The notes under the pieces: model-generated
What the model saw: the letters and a program-made list of their open reading frames with translations, nothing else
Told to the model about the DNA's origin: nothing
Databases searched by the model: none
Assembly (NCBI GenBank): GCA_030248135.1
Contig: JASANC010002071.1
Coordinates: forward strand, 1-64,000
Direction: 5' to 3'
Origin: Theristus sp. LFF4_11
Lineage: Eukaryota > Nematoda > Chromadorea > Monhysterida > Xyalidae
DNA: 64,000 bases
Position numbers and translations under genes: made by a program
Shown here: positions 44,403 through 55,588 of the stretch, in pieces
Layout: every line of letters begins with the position of its first letter
Position numbering within the stretch: position 1 is the stretch's first letter

Positions 44403-47400
44403 CTAGCGTCTCCGTTGCGAGCAGCCGCCGTGCGTGCACAGACAGCGATACCTCGGGCGTTGCCTCGAGCAGCACCCATTCGTGAAGCCGAGCGCATAGC
44501 GACTGCACCAGCTTTTGCAGTAGTAGTCCGCTCTTAGTTTCCCGGTCAAATGCGTCGTGTACGCGGCGATGTCGAAATCGTCGTGCAATTGTCTGATGTC
44601 CGTCGGGATCGCGTCCTCACACGGCGGGCCGATTTCGTCCGCCACCTGCGGCGGCGCGAATCGATTGATACGTTGCAGTGCGATCGTGCGATCCTGAAAG
44701 TGGGTGGAATGGAATTGCAGTGATTTGTCGTTTGGCCTAGTTTTGTCTTAAAAAATGTCGCACTGAGTAGCATTCTTGCTCTCACACAGAGCAGTGGTTT
44801 CACTCTTCACTCTTCACTTGTTTAAAGGAGCATTCATGAAGCAGTACTTAATGACCGCGTAGTTCTGTTTTAACACAGCTACGCGGCACTGAACACTGCT
44901 TTATGAATGCCGCTTAACACGCACTGAAAAAGAGTGAATATAGAGATTTGCTCGAAACCGAGTTTTAGCGGCTGAGAGTTCGAAATTGTATCTTCTGTAC
45001 GGCAAAACTGCAAAATACCTGCTTGTTTCTTCTTCTGTCGATTTCGAATAAAGTCATGCTGACCAAAAAACATGGAAAATTCTAATCCTCCAAGTCAGAG
45101 AGAAAGAAAAAAAACGCTTGGATTGAGCAAAAAAATTCACGGTTGCCTGATCGACGAGCTGTTGTTGTTGTTGTTGCTGTTGTTGTTGTTGTTCTTTCAA
45201 AAGTGTCGGACTAGACTGCAATAATTGTTGGCGACCGAGTGTAGTGATGAGTTCGGTCGGTCGAGTTGGGGCCGTCGGCAGGCGGGGCGCTTTCTGACAG
45301 CAATACGCAAAGATCAGATCGGCGTCCTGGGTGCACTCGCTGAATGCGGGGCAGAAAGCGTCGGTGCACGAGCGGCCGTACAAAGCCGTCGAGACGCCGC
45401 CCTCCGTCAGCCAGACGATACTGCGGCTGCGGCCGCATGATGGGCGATAGCTGCGTTCGTACAGCTCTGCGTGAGCCAAAAAGTGTCAAAAAGGCTCCAC
45501 TTTTTTCTTGGTAAATTGGTGAATTCAGTGTGTCTTTCACAAGAGCCATGCGATGTCGTGCTGCCTCACATGCACACATTCAAAAGTTCGAGTTTTTTAG
45601 TATGAAAACTCAAAACTGAAAAATCGTGCTCATGAACCCATGGTACACCACACCTGCGTTTGCCTTAATCATGGTACACCACACCTAGGTTTGCCTTAAT
45701 CATGGTACACCATACCGGCACACGCACCTTGTTGCTCAGTGGGACAACAGTATCCCTGCGCTTGACTGCGGCTCTGGTGGACACACTTGAAACCAGCTGG
45801 ACAGGAATAGCGCGGACAAACCAGAGGCCACTCCGTGTTGGGATGCGTCGCCGGTGGTTGCTTGCCGAAACATGGCCGGACGTCTGGCGTTGAAAAACAT
45901 TGCGTTTTTGAGTGAATATGAAACTGTAAAACAGAACGTTGATCAAAAACCCGGAGAACACCAGTGGCAGATCACTGAATTGTATTGAATTGAGCTGAGC
46001 TGAACTGAACTTAACTGAGAATTGAATTTTATTGTATTGCATTGACTTGATATGAATTGAACTGAACTGAATTGTAATAAAGTGAAATTAAATTAAAAAA
46101 TTGAAATGAAATGAATTCAACTCAATTCAACTGAACTGGAATCCCAAACTGTACTCACTCCGCTGGCAATGTCTGGCGCAGTCCAACGGTGTCAGGTATC
46201 GATTCTTCAAATGCGTGTCAGAATTGGCGTCCTCCACGCAATACCGAAACGCCAAACATTCGTCCAAGTCGCTGTCGTAGTAGAACAGCACACGGGCGCT
46301 CAGTAGCGCGCACGAGCGAGGTTTGCCGATGATTTGGCACGTGTTGTCGACTGAGGCCACCAGTGCCGGCTGAGGTTGTTGGAGTTGCAGCTGGGGCTCG
46401 CGAACGTGCGATGGCGAGGACGATGGATTCGCTTGTCTAGGTTGCTGTTGCTGTTGTGCTCGATCGTCAATTGATTCGCGTGGTCGGTGCTCTGGCGATG
46501 CTTGCTGCCGATCGGTTTGCGGTTTCACCGCTCGTGCCCGATGTTGCTGCTGAAGTTGATGATGCGGAAAGACGATCGGGCGAATGGGATGATGATTGCT
46601 GCTGACGATTGTTGACGTTGCTAGAGGTGGATTTGTGCTGGCGACTGGTGGCGGGTACAGTTTACCAGTCGGCGTTTGATGTTCTTCCACTCTATTACTG
46701 GGCGCCGGCACTGAAACCGATCGCTGCACTTGCGGCCGCTTCTTCAGTTTGGTGAAGTCGAAACTTTGCCGCGAACTAGTCATGGTCGTGGTTGTTGTCG
46801 TGGATGTTGTCGGCAGCGTCACCGCTGTGAAACTCTCGAAAAACGCGTCGCCTGAAATTGCCGAAATCGAGCTGTTGACGCGATCACCAGCGCCGGCGGT
46901 GTCCGGCGGCAACGGCAGCAGCACGGACGCAAACGGCATCGCCAGCGCACTGCTGTGGCGGCGTTTCGCCGCTTGTATCCGTGCGATATGCCGGCTGTTC
47001 AGCGCGTTGTTCGAGAGACAGCAGAACGCGAAGAACGACCGCCCGCGGCGGCATTCGGCGGCGGCCGGGCAGAAAGCGTCGAGACACGAGTGGCCGAGCA
47101 ACGGGGCGCTGATGTCGCCGAACGTATGACGCACGACGAACAAGTGACGACTGGCGCAGGATGGCGTGTAGCTGCGCTCGAACGCTTCTGCAATGGAGAG
47201 TTTTTTTCGTTGATACAGTGGAACTCTGAGGCCAATACATATGCACACAAATTTTTACGGCACGTCACCGTCACGTCACGTCACGTCTTCATTCATGATG
47301 CAAAAAAAACAGCAACCCGGCATGTCACGTTATCCGACGTCAAGCTACATCCGCTGATTCGTTGGTGATCACAACGTGATGAATGCTTTCGGTGTAGGCG

Positions 47401-50400
47401 GTTGCTGTGGAGCTCTGTCCTGGACTGAAAGCACGCATCACGCGATCACCAACCAACCAGCTGATGGCCTATAAATTAGATTCGACTGTATGCAGCTGAA
47501 CTAAAACATTTGTGCATGTTATGCGTTGTCGCATTTCAACCTGGCATACAGTATGCCGATGGGCTGACAGCTCCGCATGTCCAGATGTCTGCAGTATGAG
47601 ATCGTGTCGAGACCATACAACAAATACCGTACTCAGTGCGTTCAGAGTCGTCTGCTCGCATTCATAATTGCGCCAAGCTCTGACCTTGAATGACACGCGG
47701 GCAACAGACGCCGAATCGCTCTTGACTGACGCACTTGTAGCCAGTGGGGCAGCTGTCAGCAGGGCAACGCACGAAGCGTTCGGTGCCCGGATACGCCACT
47801 GGTTGCGCGTTGCCGAAACACGGCTTCTGACCAGCTGCAAACGATCGGACGACCAGCGATTACCGTGATGCAGCTTGTGTGTTGTTCATTCATTTTATTT
47901 CGCAAGAATTACCAGAGTTTGAACTCAACCAACTGGTAAATTTTTCCAGTGGCCGAAACTCAACAAGCTGCTTCGTTTCCAGTAGAGAAAAAACGCTTCA
48001 TTTTCTTGTTTGACTATTTTGTTAGGTGCTTTTTCCATCGTTTGACCAAGAACGAACTGTAAACTGAAAGGACCAAAAAAACTCAAGGTTGTGCCGCGTA
48101 CCAGACTGACAAACAAGAACGCAGTCGAGCTGCGACGCATAGAGATTGCGTTTTTCCGGATGCGTTTCATCGCATGCTCGAAACGCGAGACATTCGTCCA
48201 GCTGATGGTCATAGTACCAAAAGATTTGACCATCCAACGAATTGCAGGACGGCGGGCGACCGCTGTTGTGGCATGCGGTGTTGTTTGTTGCAACCTTTTG
48301 AGGAACCGTACTATTGAAGACGAAAACTGGTGTGACCGTTGAAAATGTTGATGGAACAATGGAGCGAGTAAACGAGGTGGCTGTCGCAGTTGCGTTTTTT
48401 GAGTTTGGCGTCGTTCGTTTTGCTGAAGCACTGGCTGTTGTGATTTGGACAGCTTCAGGCGTCGTAGTTGTCGTTGCGGTTGCAGTAGTAGTTGTAGTTG
48501 TAGTTGTAGTAGTAGTCGTTGTAGTAGTAGTCGTTGTAGTAGTGCTGGTGGTGGTAGTAGTTGTCGTAGTTGTGGTTGTTGTGGTTGTAGTTGTGGTTGT
48601 TGTGGTTGTTGTTGTTGTGGTTGTTGTTGTTGTCGTGGTTGTGGTTGTTGTTGTGGTTGTGGTTGTGGTTGTACTTGTAATTGTAGTAGTGGTGGTGGTC
48701 GAGGTTGTAGTAGTAGTTGTCGTTGTCGTGGTTGACGTGTCAGGTGTCACGCCAACTGACATTACAGCCACCTTTCTCCTTGACAGCGTTTGCTCAGTGG
48801 TAGTCCGATTCCCATCGGTGATGTCAATGATTTCAGCGGACGAACTCACAACCGACCATCCTACCGGACAACAGATGCCGAATCGAAAGTCCGTGCGAAC
48901 ACAGTTGTAGCCGTGCGGACAGGCACGAGCGATCGACGATTGAAAGCAACGAATTCGTGCGGTGCTGTTGACGCGTGTCAACGGTTGCACGTTGTTCGGA
49001 CAGTGGGTGCCCGTGAAGTCTGCAAATAGTTCCAATGGCATCTTCTGTTTCTAAGGTGCAAGGAGCGAGCAAAATTTGAATGAAAGAAATAAGGCGGTCA
49101 GAAACTTAATTGGGTGTTAAATTTGACGTGTTTTTTAATCAATTACCGGCAGGTTTTTGGCTATTTTGCTTGTTCTTTGTTCCTTACACACATGATCAGA
49201 AAAAAATCCGGCATTCTTGAACGGCACAACTCCTAGTCTGCAACTGATCTCGCCTTGATTGAGAAGACAAGAGGTGCCTTATTTATTCGGCCATACTGCA
49301 CGTCAAAAACACTAACACAAAAACGTTACAACGCGTTCATTTCAGCGCGTTCTCGTACAGTCACCGCCAACGTTTCACACGCCAGCTTCAACTTTACAAA
49401 ACAACACTTGTTTCAAAAACGCTTTACAAACACTTTAAAACTTTCAAACAACACTTACACCACCAAACTCACATTATTCTCAACGCCGAATAAAAAACGC
49501 ACCAAAGATGCCTGCCGAATGAGTAACTGGCCGACCTGGCAAGCAGTACGCCACACAATCGCGTTCACTGACGAACTGATTGGCCAACGGATCGGTCGGC
49601 TGATCGGCGCAGTGTACCATCAGGAACTGGCGACATGTCTGAGTCCAGTCATCGAAATACCACCGCCATTGGCGGATTTTTCGATTGTTGACGTCGTCAC
49701 AAGTGACGTCAGCTGGCGGACGATTGTCGCCGAGGCAGCGCGCCTCCGGTGTCGACTACAGAAAACACTCATGACTTTCATTTATATTTGTTTTTGATGA
49801 AAAGTGGGTTTTCACGATTGGATGTCTCTGGAATTCGATTGTTTGCTGAAAACTGCCCGACCTGCTAACAGGTTTCTTTCAACTTTTCGTTTGAACTTCA
49901 ACTTCAACTTGAAAACTTCTTGTTTTCTCACAGCAAACTAAAAGAAAAGTCAGCAATCCTTGAACCGTCACTTTAACGGCACTCCATAAACACTTACAAG
50001 AGTGCTCGTCCGAGTGACGAAAATTCGGTGCCTAACATGTACCTAACCTAAACGTGCCCAAGACGCTGCCGAACGAATAGCAGGGCCCAGTGCTAGGGGT
50101 CACTTACAGCAATGAACAACAACAAAAGCCAGTGTACGGAGCCTTCGCGTTCCAAAATGCGAAAAACACGTGCGGTCTGGCTGATGAGGAATTGGGCAGA
50201 TACTGATCCGCAGTGTGGCGGACAACGACGCCAACATATCAACAGCAACAAGAACGAAAGGAAAAACAGCAAAGGGACATTCATGAATCAGTACTTAGTA
50301 ACCGCGCAGCTATGTTTTAACACAGCTACGCGTCACTAAACGCTGCTTCATGAATGCACCTTAATAAGAAAACACGGCATTCCGCGAAACGAACTTTGTC

Positions 50401-52566
50401 GATGCACGGCGCATGCTCGCATGACTCCGTTTCGTATAAAGACGGACACTTAGTGTCCGGATCACTGCCCTTGAACAGCACCCTTCGCCAGCGGCCTCGT
50501 TCGCCGACGCCGCACGAATTCGAACAGCCCGACCAAGGCGACCAATCGGAGACGTTGCATTCGTTGTCTGAAGAAAAGGTCTACAATTGGATTTTAATGG
50601 ATTATTGTTTTGTTGGATTTTCGTTATATTATTGATCATATCTTGGTTAACACTCAACGTTAATATTTTGAGAAAAACTGAAATCAATTTCTCGGAAAAT
50701 GTGCCAATTAACCGTAACAAACTAGCCAACAAATTGTTTTGTTGAAAAAAACTGTCAACTAAAGCGTCGACATTGTATTTGGTGTTGGTGTGTGACCGGT
50801 ATGTTCACCAGTTTCTGAAGTGAGTGTGTTTCTTGTTTGAAAAGAAGTCGTTTGGTATGGTTTGGTGAAATAATGTTTGGTAATGCTTTTCACTGAACAA
50901 CATAGCCGACAACACTGTTCTGTTCCGTTCTGATCTGTTCTGTTTTATTCGGCGCTCTTAAGCGTCAGACAAATGCACAAGGAAACAGGTTCCAATCCAG
51001 CAAGCTGGGTACACAGCCGACAACCCTGTTGCGTTTCCACGTCATTCGTGCTCACCAGTGGGCGGATGACAGGGCTGCTTGTTGCACACGCGTATCTCCA
51101 CGAGCGGTTCGTCGCAGCCGAGTGCGCTGCCCTCCGTCAGTTCGCGAGCGCGCACCCGCATGCCACGATCGCACGACCGCGAGCACGAGGACCAAAACGT
51201 CCAGGCGCTGTGGCGGCATGCTGTCGCAAACAAAACAGAACATTCGCTTTATTTTTTTTCTTGTAGAAAATAATTGAAAAGCGCATTCATAAAGCAGTAT
51301 TTAGCGACGCATAGATGTGTTAACACACACCTACGCGGTCGCTAAATAGTGCTTCATGAATGCCCCTGGTCACTCTATCGTCACAAATCTCAGGGATTCG
51401 AGTTACTCCGCCAATTTTGCATTCCAGCGTCAAGCATGAAACTGCATTGAGTCACAAAGCCAAAAGCAACAATAGTTAGTTCTTGTTTACCAAAAGTCGT
51501 CTGCCCATGGTGGTTGCTCCTACGTACCTTTTATGTTTCAGGGAAACGTAACGCCAGTAAAAAGAAAAAAGCATCAACTTACTGATGACCGGCGTGTGAC
51601 AGGGATTCTGGTTGTCGTGTTCGGATGAGCAGACCGCGATTGGCTGGCCGCTGGCGATGCAACGCGTGAATTGCTCGCAAGCTGTATTTTGTTCTTTTCT
51701 GTTGGTTTTGATTTTATTTGACTTTCTAAATACGAAAAAGCTCGTATCTATACTTGCGTGTAGCGACGCAAATGCATGTGCACATGTTCAAAAGACGCTA
51801 CAAAAATGTCCGGTCCTGTCCGCCTAAGTGTCCCGCGCGGGTCTCCGTGTCCCGGAAATAAAAGTGACCAAAGTGCCGAGTGTGATGTTGACACTTTTTT
51901 GGCCGTTGAATAGCCACATATTGCCATTTCGGTACATCACACCGGACAGGCACGCAGGACAACCTCGCAAATAAAACACCGGACGGACACCTTAAAGGTT
52001 AATTCATGCGCACAATAGCTGTCCGGCACGTCACGTCTCATTCATGGAGCAAACCAGCAATCTAGCACGTCACGTTATCTTTCGAACACGTGCTCGTTCA
52101 CACAAGAAGCACTCAAACATGACGTGTCGTGTCGTGACGTGTCGTGACGTTATAACGTGGTGCATGAATTGGCCTTTAGCGCGCGGCAGCATGACAGCAA
52201 CTGCCACCGGCCCGGACGGCGCAGGAATACGTGCACTGAGGTGCACCAAGGCGACTTTTCGCGCAATTTTTTGCTTGTTTTCAAAAAAACACGATGCTTT
52301 ACCGTCGACGTCGGCCGTGCACGGATCAGCACCGAACCATCGATGGCATCTCTCGTACGAGTTGTTGTTCACGCACTCTTGGAAGATCCGACATCGCTGT
52401 TGGGGATCTGAATGTGTCGTGAAACTTGCTTTTGCTAAAGTTTCTTTTCATGTCTGAAAAGTTTGTGCAGCAATTAATATTGATGATACATACCTGGCTT
52501 AGAACGTTCTTGACCGCTCGTTCGCTCGAATAACAGCAGCGAAATCACGACCACCACGGAATTCAT
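44403..52566 (-). CDS. large secreted TSP1 / Kunitz / lustrin-type Cys-rich protein with polyThr
   Basis: Twelve exons, 5' to 3': 52494-52566, 52303-52407, 51583-51681, 51056-51220, 50395-50567, 49536-49755, 48102-49019, 47685-47834, 46159-47187, 45728-45883, 45141-45466, 44403-44693. All phases agree; about 1,234 residues. Order: signal peptide (MNSVVVVISLLLFERTSG); two four-cysteine modules (exons 2-3); two TSP1 repeats (4-5); a Kunitz domain (6); a lustrin-type Cys-rich domain, roughly 90 residues of polyThr and a Kunitz (7). Then comes a repeated block of lustrin-type exon plus an E-R-S-Y-x-P-S-C exon (8-9, again 10-11), with a Kunitz and Gln/Pro-rich linker in exon 9 and polyGln in exon 11. 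Exon 12 ends with a Cys-rich segment having C-x3-C, G-C-C and C-x-C spacing. No Kunitz has a basic P1 residue. It looks like a mucin-like cuticle or matrix protein, loosely papilin-like; no orthologue is claimed. Confidence 0.9.
44821..44917. mobile_element. hairpin MITE family B, copy 3
   Basis: TTTAAAGGAGCATTCATGAA at the left and TTTATGAATGCCGCTTAA at the right, with GACCGCGTAG and CTACGCGGC inside. TTAA occurs at both ends. It lies in the last intron of the large secreted gene. Confidence 0.88.
45639..45716. repeat. 35-bp tandem repeat, 2+ copies
   Basis: ATGGTACACCACACCTGCGT, ATGGTACACCACACCTAGGT and ATGGTACACCATACC follow one another, joined by TTGCCTTAATC. It ends 12 bp before exon 45728-45883. 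Confidence 0.85.
45970..46140. repeat. TGAAT/TGAACT low-complexity tract
   Basis: Runs of TTGAATTGAGCTGAGCTGA, then TGAACTGAACTGAATTG, then AAATGAAATGAATTCAACT fill most of one intron of the large secreted gene. Confidence 0.75.
47262..47338. repeat. CGTCAC repeat with ATTCATGATGC, like 51994-52180
   Basis: CACGTCACCGTCACGTCACGTC, then TTCATTCATGATGCAAAAAAAACAGCAACC, then a CATGTCACGTTATC block. The same order of blocks occurs at 52028-52080. Confidence 0.6.
47339..47490. mobile_element. MITE family C, copy 5
   Basis: CGCTGATTCGTTGGTGATCAC pairs with GTGATC...ACCAACCAACCAGCTGA and ends TTCGACTGTA. It lies in an intron of the large secreted gene. Confidence 0.78.
48461..48736 (-). repeat. 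trinucleotide tract coding about 90 threonines
   Basis: GTT/GTA/GTC/GTG triplets on the plus strand read ACN on the minus strand. Codon choice is mixed and a few Ser, Ile and Ala interrupt. The frame stays open through flanking lustrin-type and Kunitz modules, which supports a real mucin-like segment and not a microsatellite in noncoding DNA. Confidence 0.88.
49052..49300 (+). mobile_element. MITE family A, copy 4, left end missing
   Basis: Starts inside the family at AAGGTGCAAGGAGCGAGC and ends TTCGGCCATACTGCA. It abuts the exon 48102-49019 acceptor region by 32 bp. Confidence 0.8.
50271..50364. mobile_element. hairpin MITE family B, copy 4
   Basis: AAAGGGACATTCATGAATCA at the left and GCTTCATGAATGCACCTTAA at the right. 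It lies about 30 bp inside the intron after exon 50395-50567. Confidence 0.87.
50905..51025. repeat. repeat shared with 62650-62765, B-box-like
   Basis: Shares TTCGGCGCTCTTAAGCGTCA, GCACAAGGAAACAGGTTCCA and ATCCAGCAAGCTGGGTACA with 62690-62765. GGTTCCAATCC resembles a pol III B box, so a SINE fragment is possible. Confidence 0.6.
51277..51367. mobile_element. hairpin MITE family B, copy 5
   Basis: AAGCGCATTCATAAAGCAGT pairs with GTGCTTCATGAATGCCCCT, and the centre GTTAACACACACC is partly palindromic. It lies in an intron of the large secreted gene. Confidence 0.85.
51375..51475. repeat. family D fragment
   Basis: GATTCGAGTTACTCCGCCAATTTTGC, AAGCATGAAACTGCATTGAGTC and ACAAAGCCAAAAGCAA match parts of family D. 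Confidence 0.5.
51793..51992. mobile_element. family E inverted-repeat element, copy 4
   Basis: GACGCTACAAAAATGTCCGGTC and TGTCCGCCTAAGTGTCCC blocks are mirrored by CCGGACAGG and ACACCGGACGGACACC. Confidence 0.65.
51993..52180. mobile_element. inverted-repeat element with CACGTCACG blocks
   Basis: TTAAAGGTTAATTCATGCG at the left mirrors GGTGCATGAATTGGCCTTTA at the right. Inside, CACGTCACGTCTCATTCATG and ACGTGTCGTGTCGTGACGTG are complementary in part. It adjoins the family E copy. Confidence 0.65.
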
Positions 52567-54463
52567 GGTGTGCCGTTTTGAAGAATCAATAATCAGTTGT
52601 AATGAAACTTTTGAAACTGTTCATTTTTATTCTGTCCATAAATTTTACTTTCAATTTCAAGTGCATATGAACAAAACAGAACACAGCGTGAGCTGCAGTC
52701 CTCTTCAAGATTGGTGAGCTGAAATAAACAATGTAGCCAAAAAAACACTTCATCCCTCAAAACATGTTGTTCCAGTTCAAATTTTGTTTCAAAATTAGTT
52801 CAGTTTATAAGTTTACTTTATTTACTTATGGTCGAACTGAAAACAGCTCCAAATGAATCCAAAATTTTACATCAGTGTGGACTTGAAAAATGTCTCGCAT
52901 CACTCCAGTACATGCGTTTCTCACGAAGTAAAAAACACACATCATGGTGAACATGTAAACTTCACAAGAAAATGCGTGCAAAATGCGTTCATTTGTTTTA
53001 TTTTGCAGTTGCATGAGAGAAAAAAACGTTGAAATAAACGCAAAAAACCGCACGCAAGTGTTTGGATTTTAGTGTGCGCACATGACAAGAAGTAGATAAA
53101 TGGCATGAGCGGTAAAAATAATCATGGTCGTTACCGTGCGCAACTTCACCGACCACAAAATGCACAATATCGAACACGTATGTACAGGGTGTTCCGAAAA
53201 ACTGCTACAGCCCTGTTTTTCCAATCAGGTGTTTGCTTTGAAAAGTGCCATGGCTTGCGTTGCCACTTGTCGTGTTTATTTAAAATTTCAAATCTTAACT
53301 CATCTCAAACAGTAAATATGGGTAAAAATTTTAACCCAAAATTCCGGATTTAGTGGAACATGCGTCCTTTTTGAAATACCCTGTATGTCAGGATAAATGC
53401 AGGATTTCAAGGCGTGAGAGAAAGGTCGAGTAGTGAGATACTTCACCTTGCGTGCGCACGTTTTTCTAGACGGTTTTGGGGTTTTGGTGCATGCCAATTT
53501 GCATCACATGCATACCAAACCGAACATGATTTGTCGCTGAGATGTTCATTATCTGTCTGAGATTAACCACGATGCGTGTGGCGGAAAACTTTGCGTTTTT
53601 CCGTCGTGTGATTGCGGTTTTCATCGAAAAAGGTGTCTTGTTTTGCTGATTCAATGTAACTCGTTGACTTTGTTGTTATCGTTGAGACAACGGTCATTAA
53701 ATGAATAATGATCACAATGTGGCCATAAAATAAAAAAACTGGCCACTCCACTATGATGACGCACGTTATAACGGGTGTTGATTTTTAAAATTGCTGCTTT
53801 TATGCTCCTGGTAAACACGATGGTGGGTTTTACTGTACTACTCATCTTTTTTTCTGTGACAAGAACATTTTAAATCATTTAAAAAAACGTTTTTTATTAA
53901 CAAACGACTGCCGTTCAAACGACGCTGATCCGCCAAAAAAATTGAAGATTCAACAACAAGCCTGAAATGTCATGAACTCGAGATGGTCATGATTTAAAAA
54001 TTAAAATTAAAAAAAAACTACGGTCAGAACGGAAAGTCCCTTTCCCAGCGATTTGCTTAAAAGGCAAACAACATCCTATCGCATAAACGTGTGGTCCCCA
54101 AAATGCAGTGTTTGGTGAGGAATTGTCAAAGAATTTTTTTTTTCAAACCTTGCATAGCCCAATGCTTACAATCGAATGAAAAAACGAAATGTAAACAGAC
54201 GGTTATCTGAATCTATCACCATTTTAGAATAAGCTGCTAGCTAACACATATATGATGATACTATCAGAGAAGAAACCCGCATCATGCTCAATGAAGCCTG
54301 CCTTGCCTTTTATTTGTTATCATTGTGGGAGTGGGACTGTTTATGCACACTGTTAGCTCTTCTTTTCTCCTGTTGACTCGCGTTAAAAAACATTGACGTT
54401 ATTGATGCTCCGAACCATCTTTGACGCTAAAATTTTAAAATTTTGACAGAAAGCAGACAGAAA
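52567..54463. other. intergenic region, no gene recognised
   Basis: Divergent spacer between the large secreted gene (minus) and the LITAF-like gene (plus). It should hold both promoters. Apart from one mariner-type MITE only AT-rich DNA was seen. Confidence 0.5.
53183..53385. mobile_element. mariner-type MITE
   Basis: TACAGGGTGTTCCGAAAAA at the left and TTTTTGAAATACCCTGTA at the right. The CAGGGTGTxCC start with TA at both ends is typical of mariner-family termini. About 203 bp with no transposase. Confidence 0.78.
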
Positions 54464-55329
54464 ATGGCAGTTCCACAGCAGTATGAGAAGCAATATCCGC
54501 CATTTGACGAGCCCGGACAACCACAGCAGCCTCCACCGTATGCGGTATCGCCAATTCAGAAACTTCAGCCAAAGTTTTTTTGTTCACTGTTGGGCCACTC
54601 AGTGTCGAAGATGAGCGAGGTCTCGTGACACTACACCTTCCAACCCGGGACCCTGGACGTGCATGATTCCAACATTCATTTCATGCCAAAATCGATTCCA
54701 AGACTCCATTGCATGCCAATATTTTGAAGCAAGGGACGAAATTGTGGCATGGAATGAATTTTGGCACAGATTTCGAAATAGTCTTTGGCATTTTTGAGCA
54801 TGGTAGCCAGAAAATCCATTTGAATCATATCATGTGTTTGTCGATTTTGGTCAGTGTTTCTGCTTTTGTTCCCATCGCAGCAACAACAACCGCAGCAGCC
54901 CACCGTGCAGTATACCACCGGTGCAAGCGGTGTGATTGTCTCGCAGTCCTCGGTGGTGTTTGGAGTGAACCCGCTTGAAATGGACTGTCCGTATTGCCGT
55001 GTGAGAATATGCTTTTTTTCTATCTGTTGATTTGATTCACATCGGAATCACCAACGAATCAGCTGATTACCTATAACTTTGAGTTCGACTGTAAACATTT
55101 TCAGCCCAGCAAATAGCCCAGTCTGGTGGGTTGTCCGTCCGCGAATCGTCCCACATTAAGAAAGAGATTCGCATTTGTTTCTCAGGAGCACATCACGACT
55201 GTCACAAAGACGAGCGCCGGCTTGATGGCTTGGATGATTTTCGGCGTCATGTTCATTCTCGGTTTCTTTCTGCTGATTCCGTGGTGTTTCAGTTGCGTGC
55301 CATTCTGCATCGACTCCTGCTTAGACACG
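54464..55329 (+). CDS. LITAF-like membrane-associated zinc protein, 3' end unresolved
   Basis: Exons 54464-54544, 54881-55000 and 55186-55329, all phase 0, encode 115 residues. The N-terminal Pro/Gln region has P-P-P-Y, a WW-domain ligand typical of LITAF proteins. Exon 2 ends with C-P-Y-C, the first half of the zinc site. Exon 3 is the family's membrane-inserting hydrophobic segment (AWMIFGVMFILGFFLLIPWC), followed by VPFCIDSCLDT. LITAF proteins act on late endosomal and lysosomal membranes. The second half, normally H-x-C-P-x-C, is not in place: reading on gives a frameless tail and a stop at 55386. The donor after exon 3 would be GCAAGT, a GC-AG type. A remnant that reads H-I-K-C-G-S-S-G-S-V-I at 55596-55628 resembles the missing part but lacks the second Cys and is out of phase. 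Either the gene is decaying or its true last exon lies beyond the mobile DNA to the right. Confidence 0.72.
55043..55093. mobile_element. MITE family C, end fragment
   Basis: AATCACCAACGAATCAGCTGA through TATAACTTTGAGTTCGACTGTA. Only one arm remains, in intron 2 of the LITAF-like gene. Confidence 0.7.
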
Positions 55330-55437
55330 GCAAGTGCAGTTTTCGCTTTCTATTCAATAATTGGATTGACGGCGTTTCGTTTTTGAATTTTAATTCAAAA
55401 GCTTGGTGATTTTGATGAGAATGATTGTGAAAAACTT

Positions 55438-55553
55438 ATTTGTGTCAAATTTGACACAGAATTGGGTTTCTGAACGTCTTTTCTCTTGCATTCAAATTTC
55501 GCGTGCTCCTTGCACCCTGAAAAAAGCTGCCATGTTTAATCGGCCATACCGTA
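55438..55553 (-). mobile_element. MITE family A, right half, inverted
   Basis: GTGTCAAATTTGACACAGAATTG through CATGTTTAATCGGCCATACCGTA. It matches the left half of copy 1 on the opposite strand. Confidence 0.8.
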
Positions 55554-55588
55554 CGGTGATTTTGTACGGTCCGTTGTAAAAAAATCAG

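Noticed and set aside
48314..48910. Open frames rich in Val or Cys/Ser on the plus strand
   Set aside because: Antisense of the polyThr exon; the minus strand has matching exons and domains.
49255..49797. 180-codon plus-strand frame
   Set aside because: Antisense of the Kunitz exon 49536-49755 and part of a MITE.
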